Origin: Roseiarcus sp963755075
GTDB taxonomy: Bacteria; Pseudomonadota; Alphaproteobacteria; Rhizobiales; Beijerinckiaceae
Assembly: GCA_963755075.1 (NCBI GenBank)
Contig: CAVWKL010000234.1
Location: 1 to 6,487 of the forward strand
Length of the DNA stretch: 6,487 nt
Direction: 5' to 3'
Shown here: positions 1 to 6,478 of the stretch, piece after piece
Layout: every line of letters starts with the position of its first letter
How positions within the stretch are numbered: position 1 is the first letter of the stretch
Made by a program: the position numbers and the translations under genes
Notes under the pieces: generated by a model
Told to the model about the DNA's origin: nothing
Seen by the model: the letters and a program-made list of their open reading frames with translations, nothing else
Databases searched by the model: none

Positions 1-1
1 C

Positions 2-886
<885 letters not shown>

Positions 887-907
887 CGGCCCGCCGAAGC
901 GGTCTCC

Positions 908-1570
908 TCACGGCGTCGGGGCCAGTTCCTGCATCTTCTCGATTTTGGCGGCCAGAATGACCGCCTGAGTCCGGCTCTCGACGCCCAGCTTCTGCAGAAT
1001 CGCCGAAACGTGCGCCTTCACCGTGGCCTCCGAGACGCCGAGCTCATAGGCGATTTGCTTATTGAGCAAACCCTGCGACAGCATCATCAGGACGCGCACC
1101 TGCTGGGGCGTCAGCGACGAGAGCCGACGCACCAGCGCGCTGGCTTCGCGGTTGGGCTGGGCGTTCATGTCGAGATCGGGCGGCGTCCATTGCCCGCCCT
1201 CGAGCACCATGCGGATCGCGGCGCGCATGGTTTCGACGTCGAGGGATTTGGGAACATAAGCCGCCGCGCCGAACTCGATGCAATGGCGCATGACGGCGCG
1301 GTCCTCGTTGGCGGAGACGACGATGACCGGGACTCCCGGCCGTTCGGAGCGCAGGAACAACAGCCCGGAAAATCCGCGCACGCCCGGCATCGACAGATCG
1401 AGCAGCACAAGGTCCATTTCAGGCGTCTCGTCGAGCGCCGCCGCGAGGCTTTCGAAATCGCTCGCCTCGTGGATCGCCGCGTCGGGAATGGCGCCGCTCA
1501 CTGCTTGGCGCAATGCGCCGAGGACGAGCGGATGGTCGTCGGCGATCAGCACCTGCACTCTGTCGTTCAA
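908..1570 (-). CDS. NarL/LuxR-family response regulator, CrbR/ErdR-like
   Basis: This is a two-component transcription regulator of 220 residues from the chosen start. The receiver domain (about 5-125) opens with VLIADDHPLV, giving the acidic pair D11-D12. The phosphoacceptor is D58 in LVLLDLSMPG, S86 is the switch Ser/Thr and K108 the conserved lysine. A LuxR-type helix-turn-helix follows at about 150-212 (LTPQQVRVLMMLSQG, NKQIAYELGVSEATVKAHVS). I chose the TTG at 1570 because a purine-rich Shine-Dalgarno sequence sits 7 nt upstream and the protein then starts a few residues before the first beta strand, as is usual. The frame stays open to a TTG at 1630, and an ATG at 1606 is the alternative start. 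No histidine kinase is in the window. The domain pattern and wording resemble CrbR/ErdR, which activate acs in Vibrio, Shewanella and Pseudomonas. With acs next door, control of acetate metabolism is a reasonable inference, but the target is not shown by the sequence. Confidence 0.93.
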   Translation of the reverse strand: MNDRVQVLIADDHPLVLGALRQAVSGAIPDAAIHEASDFESLAAALDETPEMDLVLLDLSMPGVRGFSGLLFLRSERPGVPVIVVSANEDRAVMRHCIEFGAAAYVPKSLDVETMRAAIRMVLEGGQWTPPDLDMNAQPNREASALVRRLSSLTPQQVRVLMMLSQGLLNKQIAYELGVSEATVKAHVSAILQKLGVESRTQAVILAAKIEKMQELAPTP

Positions 1571-1577
1571 GCCGAAT

Positions 1578-1585
1578 CCCCCCTT
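1578..1585 (-). promoter_or_regulatory. Ribosome binding site for the response regulator
   Basis: On the minus strand the sequence AAGGGGGG stands 7 nt before the TTG at 1570. The alternative ATG at 1606 has only GACGGG abutting it, with no proper spacing. This site therefore favours the TTG start. Confidence 0.55.
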
Positions 1586-1618
1586 GGCCTCAGCTTTTGC
1601 TTGCATCCCGTCGGCCGC

Positions 1619-1647
1619 ACAATCGCGCAAGTCGAGCCCATTGTCAC
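1619..1647 (-). promoter_or_regulatory. Candidate sigma-70-type promoter for the response regulator
   Basis: On the minus strand GTGACA (1647-1642, five of six matches to TTGACA) is followed after 17 nt by GATTGT (1624-1619, three of six matches to TATAAT). Transcription would start near 1612. That leaves a leader of about 40 nt before the TTG start at 1570 and almost none before the ATG at 1606. The match is weak, and the gene could equally be read through from trmL, whose stop is only 90 bp upstream. Confidence 0.25.
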
Positions 1648-1660
1648 GCTTGCGTGCGCG

Positions 1661-2170
1661 TCACCCGACTTCAGCGCCCGGAGGCGCGCCAATCGGCGCG
1701 TCAGCGCGCAGCTGGCGCCCCGCTTCGCCCAGCGCCAGCGCGGCGGCGACGGCGACGTTGAGCGAACGCAACGGCGCGCAAATCGGGATTCTCACCCGCG
1801 CGTCGGCCCGATCCCGCACCGCCGCGGGAACGCCCGCCGATTCGCGCCCGACGAGGATGACGTCGCCCGAGCGAAAGGCGAAATCCCATAGCGCCGCCTC
1901 GCCGCTGGTGGTCAGCAGCACGAGGCGGCGCCCGGCTTGGGCGCGCCAGGCTTCGAAGCGCTCGAAGGACAGGTGCCGCTCGATGACAAGCGCGTCGAGG
2001 TAATCCATCCCCGAACGGCGCAAGCGCCGATCGGCGATCGCAAAGCTCGCGGGCTCGATGATCGCGGCCTCGGCGCCGAGGCAGGCGCAAGTGCGCAGCA
2101 TCGCGCCGACATTGAGCGCGATGTCCGGCTGGTAGAGCGCCAGGGTCAGCGGAGCGGCGGGAGTCGTCAT
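1661..2170 (-). CDS. trmL: tRNA (cytidine/uridine-34-2'-O)-methyltransferase, SpoU/TrmL type
   Basis: The protein has 169 residues, the usual size for the short TrmL proteins, which consist of a SPOUT (trefoil-knot) domain without an extra RNA-binding domain. TrmL methylates the 2'-hydroxyl of the wobble nucleotide in certain leucine tRNAs, using S-adenosylmethionine. Motif 1 is LALYQPDIALNVGAMLRTC (about residues 10-28, with N20 and R26). It is followed by IIEPASFAIADRRLRRSGMDY, close to the E. coli sequence. Motif 2 is ILVGRESAGVPA (105-116) and motif 3 is RIPICAPLRSLNVAVAAAL (127-145), which together form the knot that binds the methyl donor. The start is the ATG at 2170, with a weak GGAAA upstream. 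The frame stays open to 2506, but that extension is arginine- and proline-rich and shows no family resemblance. The gene is divergent from the bc1 operon and lies 90 bp upstream of the response regulator on the same strand, so co-transcription is possible. Confidence 0.93.
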   Translation of the reverse strand: MTTPAAPLTLALYQPDIALNVGAMLRTCACLGAEAAIIEPASFAIADRRLRRSGMDYLDALVIERHLSFERFEAWRAQAGRRLVLLTTSGEAALWDFAFRSGDVILVGRESAGVPAAVRDRADARVRIPICAPLRSLNVAVAAALALGEAGRQLRADAPIGAPPGAEVG

Positions 2171-2418
2171 GCTTTCCGTGCATAAGCAGGATTCGCTGGG
2201 CTTGTCATGCCCGTCGTCGCGCCGATGGCGGCGCGCGGCCAAACGCGCCGGTTCGAATCGCCTTGCCGCGCCCGGGAGCGGCGACCGCTCGGCCGCGGAT
2301 TTTGGCCCGGCAAGCCTATAGACAACCACGAAGAACGATGCGAAATAGCCGCGACCGGCCAGCGGCGCGTTCGATCGAATGGGGTTTTTTTGCCCGATTC
2401 TCGCGCCGCGGCGGCCGT

Positions 2419-2432
2419 CGCGGCGCGCCGCG
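2419..2432. repeat. 14-bp perfect palindrome before the petA ribosome binding site
   Basis: The sequence CGCGGCGCGCCGCG reads the same on both strands and ends 6 bp before the GGAGG of petA. It could be an operator or a leader hairpin. In G+C-rich DNA short palindromes of this kind also arise by chance, so function is not established. Confidence 0.4.
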
Positions 2433-2438
2433 GGGGTT

Positions 2439-2443
2439 GGAGG
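2439..2443 (+). promoter_or_regulatory. Shine-Dalgarno sequence for petA (TTG start at 2449)
   Basis: A full GGAGG stands 5 nt before the TTG at 2449. It is the best ribosome binding site near the 5' end of petA and is the main reason for placing the start there, although family length would favour the later TTG at 2491. Confidence 0.5.
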
Positions 2444-2448
2444 ATTGA

Positions 2449-3009
2449 TTGCGCCGACCGACCGGTCGGCGGGAACGATTGGGGGAGCATTTGGCGAGCG
2501 CGGCAATCGAAAATCCCAACCGCCGAGACTTTTTGTTCATCGCCACCGGCGCCGTCGGCGCGGTTGGGGTCGGCGCGGTGGCTTGGCCGCTTATCGATCA
2601 GATGAATCCGGACGCCTCGACCCTCGCCCTCGCCTCGATCGAGGTGGACATCGGCGCGATCCCCGAAGGTCAGATCGTCACGGTCAAGTGGCGCGGCGGG
2701 CCGGTCTTCATCCGCCATCGCACGCAGAAAGAAATCGACGACGCGGTGAAGACGCCATTGAGCGAGCTCAAGGATCCGCAGACCGATCAAGCGCGCGTCA
2801 AGAGGCCGGAATGGCTGATCGTCGTCGGCGTATGTACGCATCTGGGATGCGTGCCGCTCGGCCACGAAGGCCAATACGACGGCTGGAAGTGCCCGTGCCA
2901 CGGGTCGGTCTACGACACCTCCGGGCGCATCCGTCAGGGGCCCGCGCCGCTCAATCTGGCCGTGCCCGTATATGCCTTCCTGAGCGACACGAAAGTGAAG
3001 ATCGGCTGA
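2449..3009 (+). CDS. petA: Ubiquinol-cytochrome c reductase, Rieske iron-sulfur subunit
   Basis: This is the Rieske [2Fe-2S] subunit of complex III (186 residues as drawn). It takes the first electron from ubiquinol at the Qo site and passes it to cytochrome c1 on the periplasmic side. A twin-arginine signal (NRRDFLF, RR at 25-26) precedes a single membrane anchor (about 29-48), which is normally not cleaved. The cluster is bound by two boxes: C129-T-H131-L-G-C134 and C148-P-C150-H151-G-S153. C129, H131, C148 and H151 are the ligands, and C134-C150 form the disulfide. The conserved ending GRIRQGPAPLNL follows. The frame has no ATG near its start. TTG 2449 has a strong GGAGG, whereas TTG 2491 would give an N-terminus of family-like length (about ten residues before RR) but has a GGGGGAG placed too close; TTG 2479 is a third option. 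It is first in a petABC operon, with petB starting 64 bp later. Confidence 0.96.
   Translation: MRRPTGRRERLGEHLASAAIENPNRRDFLFIATGAVGAVGVGAVAWPLIDQMNPDASTLALASIEVDIGAIPEGQIVTVKWRGGPVFIRHRTQKEIDDAVKTPLSELKDPQTDQARVKRPEWLIVVGVCTHLGCVPLGHEGQYDGWKCPCHGSVYDTSGRIRQGPAPLNLAVPVYAFLSDTKVKIG
2453..2470. repeat. Inverted repeat with hairpin potential inside the petA 5' end
   Basis: GCCGACC and GGTCGGC flank a 4-nt loop (GACC). An overlapping 12-bp perfect palindrome, CCGACCGGTCGG, lies at 2458-2469. The repeat falls between the two main candidate start codons of petA. It is therefore either within the first codons or, if the TTG at 2491 is used, in the leader just before the start. It could be an operator or a translation-modulating hairpin; chance cannot be excluded. 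Confidence 0.4.
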
Positions 3010-3073
3010 TCTTTCCGCCGTTCGCTTCGCATTCGACCGTCGCGCCCAACGCCCATCCCAGAGTATTGAAGCC

Positions 3074-4330
3074 ATGAGCGGAACCTCGACCTACGTCCCC
3101 AAGAGCGCCCTCGGGCGGTGGTTGGAAGCGCGCCTGCCGATTATGGGGCTGGTGCATTCCTCGTTCGTCGCCTATCCGGTGCCGCGAAACATCAACTATC
3201 TCTGGGCCTTCGGGGCGATCCTGGCGTTCATGCTGGTTGCTCAGATCGTCACCGGGGTCGTCCTCGCGATGCACTATGTGCCGACCGCTTCGCTGGCCTT
3301 CGCCTCGGTCGAGCACATCATGCGCGACGTCAATTATGGTTGGCTGATCCGCTATTTGCACACCAACGGCGCGTCGATGTTCTTCCTCGCCGTTTATATC
3401 CACATGTTCCGCGGCATCTATTACGGCTCCTACAAGGCGCCGCGCGAAGTGCTGTGGATTCTCGGCGTGATCATCTACCTCCTGATGATGGCCACCGCGT
3501 TCATGGGCTACGTGCTGCCTTGGGGTTCGATGAGCTTCGCCGGCGCGACCGTGATCACCAACCTGTTCACCGCCATTCCGCTGGTCGGGGGCGGCGTTTC
3601 GCACTGGCTATGGGGCGGCTACGCGGTCGGCAGTCCCACGCTCAACCGCTTTTTCTCGCTCCATTACCTCCTGCCGTTCATGATCGCCGGCGTCGTCGGC
3701 CTGCACGTGTGGGCGCTCCATGTCGTGGGCCAGAACAATCCGGACGGCGTGGAGGTCGAGAACGTCGAACGCGACACCGTCGCGTTCACGCCTTACGCGA
3801 CGATCAAGGACCTCTTCGCCCTTTCGCTGTTCCTGATCCTCTACGCCTGGTTCGTCTTTTACATCCCCAATTATCTGCTGGACGCGGACAATTCGACGAT
3901 CGCCAATCCGCTGGCGACGCCCGCCCATATCGTGCCCGAGTGGTACCTCTTGCCGTTCTACGCGATTCTGCGCGCAATCCCGGACAAGCTCACCGGCGTC
4001 GTCGCCTTGTTCGCCGCGATCGCGCTGCTCGCGTTCCTGCCCTGGCTCGACACCTCCCAGGTCAAGTCGGCCAAGTATCGGCCGCTGTTCCGCTTGTTCT
4101 TCTGGGTGTTCGTGGCCTGCTGCGTCGGCCTGGGCTGGCTCGGTTCGCAGGAGGTCTCGGACGCAACGACCCTGGCGGCGCGGATTCTCGCCGTCGGCTA
4201 TTTCGCCTTCCTGCTCATTGTTCTGCCGTTGCTGGGCCTGATCGAGAAGACCAAGCCCATGCCCGCCTCAATCGCCGACGCCGTGTTGGCGAAAAAAGGC
4301 GAGGCGAGCGCGCCGTCGGTCGCGAGTTGA
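3074..4330 (+). CDS. petB: Ubiquinol-cytochrome c reductase, cytochrome b subunit
   Basis: This is the membrane-embedded cytochrome b of complex III, with 418 residues and about eight transmembrane helices (roughly 43-64, 94-116, 127-148, 195-218, 246-267, 304-325, 338-358, 368-390). It carries hemes bL and bH and both quinone sites. The four heme ligands are H96, H110, H197 and H211, with the canonical 13-residue gap in each helix. The Qo-site PEWY motif is at 288-291, and Qi-site residues such as H216 and D246 are present. The Qo loop is odd: where nearly all family members read PWGQMSFWGATVITN, this one reads PWGSMSFAGATVITN, giving S152 for Gln and A156 for Trp. The reading frame is intact and all heme ligands are kept, so the protein is probably functional. 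No strong Shine-Dalgarno sequence precedes the ATG, which suggests translation linked to petA. Unlike the b-c1 fusion gene (fbcH) of Bradyrhizobium, it ends before a separate petC, 29 bp downstream. Confidence 0.98.
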   Translation: MSGTSTYVPKSALGRWLEARLPIMGLVHSSFVAYPVPRNINYLWAFGAILAFMLVAQIVTGVVLAMHYVPTASLAFASVEHIMRDVNYGWLIRYLHTNGASMFFLAVYIHMFRGIYYGSYKAPREVLWILGVIIYLLMMATAFMGYVLPWGSMSFAGATVITNLFTAIPLVGGGVSHWLWGGYAVGSPTLNRFFSLHYLLPFMIAGVVGLHVWALHVVGQNNPDGVEVENVERDTVAFTPYATIKDLFALSLFLILYAWFVFYIPNYLLDADNSTIANPLATPAHIVPEWYLLPFYAILRAIPDKLTGVVALFAAIALLAFLPWLDTSQVKSAKYRPLFRLFFWVFVACCVGLGWLGSQEVSDATTLAARILAVGYFAFLLIVLPLLGLIEKTKPMPASIADAVLAKKGEASAPSVAS

Positions 4331-4359
4331 TTGACGGCCACTCCCAGGGAAATCCGACC

Positions 4360-5190
4360 ATGATCCGTTTGAAGACATATCTGATCGTGCCGGCCGCCCT
4401 CGCGCTGCTCGCGCTGAGCGCCTCGGGCGTCCTTGCCCAGGACGATTCCGAGCAACCGAACCCGCCGCGCCAGAGCTGGAGCTTCTCCGGCCTGTTTGGC
4501 ACGTTCGATCAGGCTCAGCTGCAACGCGGGTTCCAGGTCTACAAGGAGGTGTGCGGCGCCTGTCACCGCCTGAGCATTCCCTTCCGCACGCTCGGCGATC
4601 CCGGCGGACCCGGCTATAGCGCGGACCAGATCAAGGCATTGGCGGCGAGCTATCAGGTCGTCAACGACGAGCCGAACGACAAGGGAGAGATTTTCAAGCG
4701 GGCGGGCCTGCCCTCCGACAACCTCCCGCCGCCGAACTCCTTCCCCAACGACCAGGCCGCCGCCGCCGCCTTCGGCAAGGCGCCGCCCGACATGGCGCTG
4801 CTCGCCAAGTCGCTCAAATACGAGCGCGGCTTTCCCTGGTTCATCTTCGACGCCCTACCGTTCGACCAGTATCAGGAAATGGGGGCCGACTTCATCTATG
4901 CGATCCTGAACGGCTATACGAAACCCGACGATACCCAGTGGAACCTCTACTACCCCGGCCACAGGATCGCGATGCCGCAGCCGATCGTCAACGGGGCGGT
5001 TTCCTACCAGGACGGCACGCCGCCGACCCTGGACAATTACGCGCGAGACGTGGCGGCCTTCTTGAGCTGGGCGGCGGAGCCGACCCTGGCCGAACGCAAG
5101 AAGATTGGACTGCGCGTGATGATCTTCCTGTTTGTTCTGGCCGGGCTGCTCTATTTCACCAAGAAGCGCATCTGGAGCGATCTGCACTGA
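4360..5190 (+). CDS. petC: Ubiquinol-cytochrome c reductase, cytochrome c1 subunit
   Basis: Cytochrome c1 takes electrons from the Rieske protein and hands them to soluble or membrane cytochrome c in the periplasm. The 276-residue protein has a Sec signal peptide (a hydrophobic stretch at about 8-24, cleavage likely after ALSASGVLA, residue 26). A single heme-c attachment site, C65-G-A-C68-H69, lies within VYKEVCGACHRLS. The sixth heme ligand is M205 in PGHRIAMPQP. A C-terminal membrane anchor (about 250-267) is followed by the basic end KKRIW. The start is the ATG at 4360, with AGGGA nine bases upstream; signal-peptide logic agrees. The reading frame is also open backwards through all of petB, but that part has no resemblance to any protein and overlaps petB in another frame, so it is not coding. 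The gene is last in petABC and is followed by a possible terminator. Confidence 0.98.
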   Translation: MIRLKTYLIVPAALALLALSASGVLAQDDSEQPNPPRQSWSFSGLFGTFDQAQLQRGFQVYKEVCGACHRLSIPFRTLGDPGGPGYSADQIKALAASYQVVNDEPNDKGEIFKRAGLPSDNLPPPNSFPNDQAAAAAFGKAPPDMALLAKSLKYERGFPWFIFDALPFDQYQEMGADFIYAILNGYTKPDDTQWNLYYPGHRIAMPQPIVNGAVSYQDGTPPTLDNYARDVAAFLSWAAEPTLAERKKIGLRVMIFLFVLAGLLYFTKKRIWSDLH

Positions 5191-5194
5191 GCGA

Positions 5195-5222
5195 GGCGGG
5201 TCGCGGGCGCCCGCCCGATTTT
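5195..5222 (+). terminator. Possible terminator after petC
   Basis: GGCGGG (5195-5200) can pair with CCCGCC (5210-5215); alternatively the palindrome GCGGGCGCCCGC (5203-5214) can fold. A short TTTT (5219-5222) follows. The stem is strong but the T tract is short and interrupted, so termination may be only partial and mtnP may be partly read through from petABC. Confidence 0.35.
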
Positions 5223-5265
5223 GACCGCGCCGACTGACCGGAGCTATCCGGCGCAAGGGGGCTTC

Positions 5266-6147
5266 ATGGCCAAGGCGATCGTCGGCGTGATCGGCGGCTC
5301 GGGGGTCTATCATCTCGAGGGCATGCGCGAAATCCGCGAGGAGCGGATCGCCACGCCCTGGGGAGAGGCGTCCGACGTTCTGCGCTTCGGCCGCATCGCC
5401 GACACCGACGCCGTGTTTCTGTCTCGGCACGGCCAGGGCCATCGCTTCACGCCCTCGACGATCAACTATCGCGCCAATATCGACGCGCTGAAGCGCGCCG
5501 GCGTTACCGACATCATCGCGGTCTCCGCCTGCGGCTCGTTTCGCCAGGAGCTCTATCCCGGGCTGTTCGTGCTCATCGATCAATTCGAGGACCGGACCTT
5601 CGCCCGCCAGACGAGCTTCTTCGGCGCCGGCTGCGTCGCCCATGTCTCGATGGCCCACCCGATCGCGCCGCTCTTGAGCCGGCGCATCGCCGCCGCCGCC
5701 GAGGCGGAGGGAATCGCTTGCCGCCTCGGGGGCGCTTACCTCTGCATGGAAGGGCCGCAGTTCTCGACCCTGGCCAAGTCGCTCGCCTATCAGGCGCGTG
5801 GGCTCGACGTGATCGGCATGACCGCCGCCACCGAAGCCAAGCTCGCGCGCGAGGCGGAAATCTCTTACGCGACGATCGCGATGGTCACCGACTACGATTG
5901 TTGGCACGAGGAACACGGCGTGGTGGACGTCGCCTCGGTGCTGCAGGTGGCCAAGGACAACGCGCATCGGGTCAGCGCGCTCTTGGCGCGAATCCTCAAG
6001 GACTTTCCCGCCGAGCACGAACCCTGTCCCATCGGCTCCGACCGCGCGCTCGAGGGCGCGATCATGACGCATCCGGACGCGCGCGATCCCGATCTGATGC
6101 GCAAGCTCGAGGCGATCGTCGGCCGGGTTCTCGGCCCGCGCTCTTAG
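5266..6147 (+). CDS. mtnP: S-methyl-5'-thioadenosine phosphorylase
   Basis: This cytoplasmic enzyme splits methylthioadenosine with phosphate into adenine and methylthioribose-1-phosphate. It removes the by-product of polyamine and acyl-homoserine-lactone synthesis and feeds methionine salvage. The protein has 293 residues, the family size. The phosphate-binding loop VGVIGGSGVYHLEG is at 6-19 and SRHGQGHR at 53-60, with INYRANI at 66-72. VSACGS (86-91), MEGPQFST (161-168) and IGMTAATEAKLAREAE (183-198) line the base and ribose pockets. TDYDCWH (208-214) is typical of MTA phosphorylases and separates them from other purine nucleoside phosphorylases, which usually carry Asn in that pocket. The ATG at 5266 is chosen because AAGGGG lies 5 nt upstream and the first beta strand starts at once; the TTG at 5221 would add an unlikely 15 residues. 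As I recall, mtnP stands after the bc1 genes in several Hyphomicrobiales, often with an adenine phosphoribosyltransferase gene, which is not present here. Confidence 0.95.
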   Translation: MAKAIVGVIGGSGVYHLEGMREIREERIATPWGEASDVLRFGRIADTDAVFLSRHGQGHRFTPSTINYRANIDALKRAGVTDIIAVSACGSFRQELYPGLFVLIDQFEDRTFARQTSFFGAGCVAHVSMAHPIAPLLSRRIAAAAEAEGIACRLGGAYLCMEGPQFSTLAKSLAYQARGLDVIGMTAATEAKLAREAEISYATIAMVTDYDCWHEEHGVVDVASVLQVAKDNAHRVSALLARILKDFPAEHEPCPIGSDRALEGAIMTHPDARDPDLMRKLEAIVGRVLGPRS

Positions 6148-6178
6148 TCCCGGTATGCTCGGGGCGCGCCTCGCCGGT

Positions 6179-6207
6179 TTGCCCTTGCGAGCCGCGCCGA
6201 TCATAAG
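6179..6207 (+). promoter_or_regulatory. Candidate promoter for the UPF0114 gene
   Basis: TTGCCC (6179-6184, four of six matches to the -35 consensus) and CATAAG (6202-6207, four of six matches to the -10) are 17 nt apart. Transcription would begin near 6214, about 25 nt before the GTG start. No strong terminator is seen between mtnP and this site. Confidence 0.35.
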
Positions 6208-6238
6208 GCAAGATGCGTGAGCCGAGCGGAGGGCTCGC

Positions 6239-6457
6239 GTGATCAAACCGTCGTTCGAGAGGCTCCTCTTCGCGAGCCGCTGGCTGCTGACGCCGTTTTA
6301 CGTCGCCTTGGTCTGCGCGCTCTTGGCGCTGCTCGCCAAGGTCGGCATGCGCGTCTACGACTTGGCGACGCAGTTCACCGGCTTGAGCGAGGAAAGCGTT
6401 CTGCTGGCCGCGCTGGGGATCGTCGATCTGACGCTTTCAGCACAAGACGACGGTTGA
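6239..6457 (+). pseudogene. UPF0114 (YqhA-like) membrane protein, truncated after about 66 residues
   Basis: The start is a GTG with an excellent GGAGG 6 nt upstream (6228-6232). The first 66 residues match the N-terminal part of the UPF0114 family: FERLLFASRWLLTPFYVAL corresponds to the E. coli YqhA start. A first membrane helix (about 17-34) follows, and then EESVLLAALGIVDLTL, matching the segment just before the conserved GGLLVMVMFSGYENF-like stretch. At codon 67 (position 6437) the match ends. The frame runs through SAQDDG to a TGA at 6455-6457, giving 72 residues against roughly 160-180 for the family. Neither other forward frame after 6437 restores the missing segment, so this is not a simple frameshift. 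An insertion, a rearrangement or an assembly join at about 6437 would explain it. The family is of unknown function in the inner membrane. A 72-residue one-helix product would probably not work. Confidence 0.75.
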
Positions 6458-6478
6458 AGCGACAGAACGGTTGAGGCG
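6450..6478 (+). repeat. Short imperfect direct repeat in the tail beyond the gene break
   Basis: ACGGTTGAAGCG (6450-6461) and ACGGTTGAGGCG (6467-6478) match at eleven of twelve positions with a period of 17 bp. Both copies lie entirely in the sequence that follows the break in the UPF0114 gene. They could be part of the end of an inserted element, but there are only two copies and the window ends 9 bp later. Confidence 0.4.

Larger units (their letters stand above)
2171..2448. other. Divergent intergenic region between trmL and the bc1 operon
   Basis: This 278-bp stretch should hold the promoters of both trmL and petABC. For trmL, the minus strand shows ATGACA (2208-2203) and TATGCA (2184-2179) 18 nt apart; transcription would start almost at the ATG, so this is weak. 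For petA, TAGACA (2319-2324) is a good -35, but the -10 (AAATAG, 2343-2348) is poor. Other visible structure is a 10-bp palindrome TTCGATCGAA (2370-2379), a run of seven T (2385-2391) with no hairpin before it, and a G+C-rich 14-bp palindrome listed separately. No convincing small gene or RNA gene was found. Confidence 0.5.

Noticed and set aside
887..907. The short gap between acs and the response regulator, checked for a bidirectional terminator.
   Set aside because: No stable inverted repeat with a T or A tract is present in these 21 bases.
1010..1891. A 293-codon open frame on the plus strand opposite the response regulator and trmL.
   Set aside because: Both genes on the minus strand have complete domain motifs; the plus-strand product has none.
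2249..2262. GGTTCGAATC, which looks like the T-arm of a tRNA.
   Set aside because: The flanking bases do not form the 5-bp T stem, and no anticodon arm, D arm or acceptor stem can be drawn around it.
2385..2391. A run of seven T, considered as a terminator tract.
   Set aside because: No G+C-rich hairpin lies immediately upstream on either strand, and there is no gene whose end it would serve.
2171..2506. A possible N-terminal extension or extra domain of TrmL, because its frame is open to 2506.
   Set aside because: The extension has no TrmL resemblance and overlaps the petA start region. Family homology begins within about ten residues of the ATG at 2170.
2167..3075. A 302-codon open frame on the minus strand opposite petA.
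   Set aside because: It overlaps the certain Rieske gene and reads as low-complexity shadow sequence.
3118..4359. The cytochrome c1 frame is open backwards across the whole of petB, giving a 690-codon reading frame.
   Set aside because: The upstream translation is arginine- and alanine-rich with no family resemblance and overlaps a certain gene in another frame. G+C-rich DNA has few stop codons, and c1 has its own ATG, ribosome site and signal peptide at 4360.
4855..6246. A 463-codon open frame on the minus strand opposite mtnP and the end of petC.
   Set aside because: It is antisense to two genes with clear homology, and its composition follows from their codon bias; no recognisable domain is present.
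6447..6467. On the minus strand the tail encodes FCRFNRR, reminiscent of the C-terminal region of IS1595-type transposases.
   Set aside because: The match is only about six residues and lacks the residues that should precede and follow it. It is too close to the break to be the end of a normal transposase gene.
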